A stretch of DNA of 64,000 bases from Bradyrhizobium sp. PSBB068. Lineage in GTDB: Bacteria; Pseudomonadota; Alphaproteobacteria; Rhizobiales; Xanthobacteraceae. The notes below the pieces were generated by a model. It was not told the origin of the DNA. It did no database searches and worked only from the letters and a program-made list of their open reading frames with translations. Position numbers and translations under genes: made by a program. Where the stretch lies: NCBI GenBank assembly GCA_016839165.1, contig CP069300.1, forward strand, positions 5,766,001 through 5,830,000, given 5' to 3'. Below, piece after piece: positions 61,695 through 64,000 of the stretch. How positions within the stretch are numbered: the first letter of the stretch is position 1; the number at the start of each line of letters is the position of its first letter.

Positions 61695-62525
61695 CTAGGC
61701 CAATTCGGGGTAACCCAGCTCTGCCGCTTCCGCCTCGTACGCGATCAGTCGCCCGTAAGCGGCCAGGTCCGGCGCGGAGACGTCGGTCAGATGCAGCGGC
61801 TCACGGATATGGCCGAGCCCCGGATCACGCGTCATCTCGCGCAGCGTCTCTGCGAGCACCGCGGCATCAGCCTCGGTTGTGACCGCCGACGTCACGAACG
61901 GCAACGACGGGCTCGGCAGCGTCTCTGCGAGGATCCGGTATCGTTTGGCGGCCATAGGCCGAAACTGTCGAAAATACCCCCACGTCACGCTGTCGATCGA
62001 ACAGGCGTCGATCGTGGCCTCGTCGAGCCTTTGAAGACTTGCGACATGAGCCCCCGTCACTAGGACAGAGGAAAAGAACGGCTTGCCGCCGGCGATCCGC
62101 GCAAACGACAGACGGGGGAGGTTCATTCCGGTATTCGAGAACAGGCTGTTGCAGCCGAATACTCGCCCGCGCAGGTCCGCGAGCGATGCGGCGGCGTCGT
62201 CGGCGCGAACCATGACGAAGGCACGGTGATGCGAGCCTGCGCATCCGGGCATTGCATAATGCGGGGTCGCCAGGACGCGGTATTCATCGCCATGATACTT
62301 CAACAGCGGATAGCCGCAGACCTGCGTGAAGAGAACATGCGGTTGAGTGTCCGCCGCCTCGCCAGCAATGCGGCCGGCCGCCCTCACTCCCTTGCTATCG
62401 AGCCGATGCTCCAGCTCGGCCAGGAACGCGCCATTGGCGGCCGCCATCTCGGGAAGCTCGTACATCGGCAGATTCAGGACGCGACCAGCCCAGCTCAGTG
62501 TCTCCGGTTCAGTGCGGCCGCGCAT
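61695..62525 (-). CDS. PhnD-like phosphate/phosphonate-type binding protein
   Basis: A 276-residue protein of the PhnD/PF12974 type: the core MYELPEMAAANGAFLAELEHRL, HVLFTQVCGYPLLKYHGDEYRVLATPHYAMPGCAGSHHRAFVMVRADD and DACSIDSVTWGYFRQF. No signal peptide is visible from the ATG at 62525, which has GAGG about 9 bases upstream. It begins 11 bp after the desaturase, suggesting one transcript. Without a signal peptide a regulatory or cytosolic sensor role is as likely as transport. Confidence 0.82.
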   Translation of the reverse strand: MRGRTEPETLSWAGRVLNLPMYELPEMAAANGAFLAELEHRLDSKGVRAAGRIAGEAADTQPHVLFTQVCGYPLLKYHGDEYRVLATPHYAMPGCAGSHHRAFVMVRADDAAASLADLRGRVFGCNSLFSNTGMNLPRLSFARIAGGKPFFSSVLVTGAHVASLQRLDEATIDACSIDSVTWGYFRQFRPMAAKRYRILAETLPSPSLPFVTSAVTTEADAAVLAETLREMTRDPGLGHIREPLHLTDVSAPDLAAYGRLIAYEAEAAELGYPELA

Positions 62526-62536
62526 ACCGGTGGACC

Positions 62537-63649
62537 TCAAAACGTTGCGGGGGGCTGGCGCATCGATGCGTCGGGGTGACGAACCGAGCCTGGCGCGAAG
62601 CGATGCGGGTGAACCGGAACGAATACGGGCTTGACCAGCCAGCGCCGCGCGATCTCGCCGTAACCCCGGAATACGAATCCTCCGTTACGTGCCTTGATGT
62701 ATTCGCGATGCTGCCGCCACACCCGGGGCACCTTCCACCACTGGAGTGTCGGAAAAGTATGGTGGACGGCGTGGAGGTTGTTCCACAGAAACAGCATGCC
62801 GAAAATCCAATTCGACTCGACGACCGCGGTTCGCTCCTCGGGCCGCTCACCCCACCGATGCTCGACAAAGCCGCGCATCATGCCGAACATCAGGCCGGGA
62901 TAAACAAACACCGCCAGATACTGCAGAACGCTCACGCCGAAGGCTTCGACCACCAGCAGCACGAGCACGACGCCGATCAGATGCCGGCACCAGATGCCGG
63001 CGTTGGCGGTCTCGCCGGCGACCAGCCTCGCCATCTCCTTGATGAAAAGCCTTGGCGTGCACAAGATCGGACCGATGCAGATCCGGCCGAGGAAGGTCTG
63101 GTTGATCGTCAGCAGCCACCGGGAGAGATCGCCGAAGTCTTCCCAATCCTCCGCATCGTGATAGTACGATTCGGTGTCCTCACCAGGATAGGTGAGATAG
63201 CCGTTGCGATGGTGCTGCGAGTGCAGACGCCGATATAACTCGAACGGAAACCAGATCCCGATCGGGGGCCAGACCAGTGCTCGGCGGAGCCATTTCGGCA
63301 CGCCCCGCATGCCGTGGATCGCTTCGTGCTGCAATGAGAAATGCCATTGAATGACATAACCGGCGACCGGCGCCATGACGTACCAGGGGACCTGGCGGTG
63401 CAGCAGAAGTAGGAGCAGCCAGCTGCCGTAAACGCCTCCGGCCACAAGGAAGGTGGGCCCATCGTGACGCTCGAACCAGGACACGGTGTCCGGCTCGTTG
63501 ACGACGGGGTGAGGCCGGTCACCGGGTGGGCGAATTGCCGAAATCCCGCTCGTGACCCGATCACTCCGAACGTGTTCAAGCTCAAGCGACGACATCGAAT
63601 TTCCATTTCGGCCAAGCAGGACGGGGGATTCCAGGGGCGCGGAAAGCAT
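62537..63649 (-). CDS. Fatty acid desaturase (membrane His-box type)
   Basis: About 370 residues from the ATG at 63649; the ATG at 63595 or the frame's start at 63706 are alternatives. Three His boxes bind a diiron centre: HEAIH, HSQHH and, near the C-terminus, HAVHH in LWNNLHAVHHTFPTLQWW. About four hydrophobic helices surround them. Related enzymes desaturate acyl lipids or hydroxylate beta-carotene-like substrates. Coupling to the PhnD-like gene is unusual. Confidence 0.88.
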   Translation of the reverse strand: MLSAPLESPVLLGRNGNSMSSLELEHVRSDRVTSGISAIRPPGDRPHPVVNEPDTVSWFERHDGPTFLVAGGVYGSWLLLLLLHRQVPWYVMAPVAGYVIQWHFSLQHEAIHGMRGVPKWLRRALVWPPIGIWFPFELYRRLHSQHHRNGYLTYPGEDTESYYHDAEDWEDFGDLSRWLLTINQTFLGRICIGPILCTPRLFIKEMARLVAGETANAGIWCRHLIGVVLVLLVVEAFGVSVLQYLAVFVYPGLMFGMMRGFVEHRWGERPEERTAVVESNWIFGMLFLWNNLHAVHHTFPTLQWWKVPRVWRQHREYIKARNGGFVFRGYGEIARRWLVKPVFVPVHPHRFAPGSVRHPDASMRQPPATF

Positions 63650-64000
63650 GACTGCGCGCATCCGAAGACGGACAGCGACCTTGTCGCCCGCTTCGGATCG
63701 GGTCAACGGAATGATTTACCGAATGATCGAACGATCAAAGTGGCGTTGCATTGCAGAGCCGGCATTCCTTAGTCGCGCGTTGCTCGCGAGAATACATCGC
63801 CTGCTCAAGCCGCGAACCAGGAAACAGGATTCCCGACTTTGGCCTCCTTGCCGCGATGAAGCGACTGTCCGCGCGAGCTCTCTGCAGGATTTGCCTGCGA
63901 TCACTCGGTACAGCAGGCGAAATGTTGCCCCTTGCAGCCGAATTTTGGAATGGCAGCGGCGCCACGTTGATATCTACCGGATTTTCAAACATCAAAACCC
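63650..64000. other. Right end of window, no gene seen
   Basis: Short frames only, Arg/Ser-rich and without ribosome sites. It contains the upstream region of the desaturase. Confidence 0.5.

Noticed and set aside
63735..63995. 86-codon minus-strand frame at the right end
   Set aside because: No ribosome site and Arg/Ser-rich noise-like composition.

Overview
The window is high-GC alphaproteobacterial chromosome. Gene content, intergenic repeats and protein style all point to Bradyrhizobium or a close Bradyrhizobiaceae relative; that assignment is by recognition, not by search. I saw no rRNA, tRNA or CRISPR array, although tRNA absence was checked only by eye.

Layout: 0-3.4 kb holds the 3' end of clpB, a DUF2171 gene and a DyP peroxidase-encapsulin pair whose peroxidase carries an encapsulation peptide. 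3.4-13.8 kb holds an MFS transporter and surface-polysaccharide genes (WecG-type glycosyltransferase, CelD/BcsL-type acyltransferase, FAD oxidoreductase, flippase, GT4 glycosyltransferase, GINT1-like protein). 13.9-26.4 kb is a tight 12-gene minus-strand operon for CoA-dependent catabolism of an unidentified acid. It contains an acyl-CoA ligase, two acyl-CoA dehydrogenases, a hydratase, a thiolase, two paralogous SDRs, a nitronate-monooxygenase-like enzyme, an iron alcohol dehydrogenase, GST-like and DsbA-like proteins, and a solute-binding protein. A divergent HxlR regulator faces it across two copies of a 17-bp palindrome. 27.1-30.6 kb holds a secreted hydrolase and a molybdopterin S/N-oxide-type reductase.

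31-39.6 kb is an accessory island. It has a zinc-finger-like HGG/KHG protein in two copies, a PilZ gene with a displaced copy of its 3' end, and REP-like palindromes. Its main content is a lower-GC three-gene locus at 34.3-38.0 kb: a Cap4/DUF4297-like nuclease-type protein, a small middle component, and a DUF3732-type SMC/Rad50-like ATPase. This matches the ABC-three-component (ABC-3C) conflict systems and is the best candidate for a little-described defence system here. Its first gene carries a +1 frame break at an A7 run. A brnTA toxin-antitoxin pair with a perfect operator palindrome follows.

39.7-51.5 kb holds a stand-alone ketoacyl synthase, a TPR-GT41 (SPINDLY/OGT-like) protein, a TetR/MFS efflux pair with a clear promoter-operator, a CmcJ/NvfI-like oxidase, a beta-carbonic anhydrase, a class II aldolase-hydroxyacid dehydrogenase pair and an extraordinary Met-rich 101-residue protein. 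51.5-63.6 kb is transport-dominated: an XRE-cupin regulator coupled to a Trp-rich small protein, a NitT/TauT-type ABC operon behind TTGGWCCAA palindromes, a nitroreductase plus a second solute-binding protein, a translationally coupled sulfate-binding protein/SulP/small-ORF/DUF3088 operon, and a PhnD-like protein with a fatty-acid desaturase. The last 350 bases hold no convincing gene.
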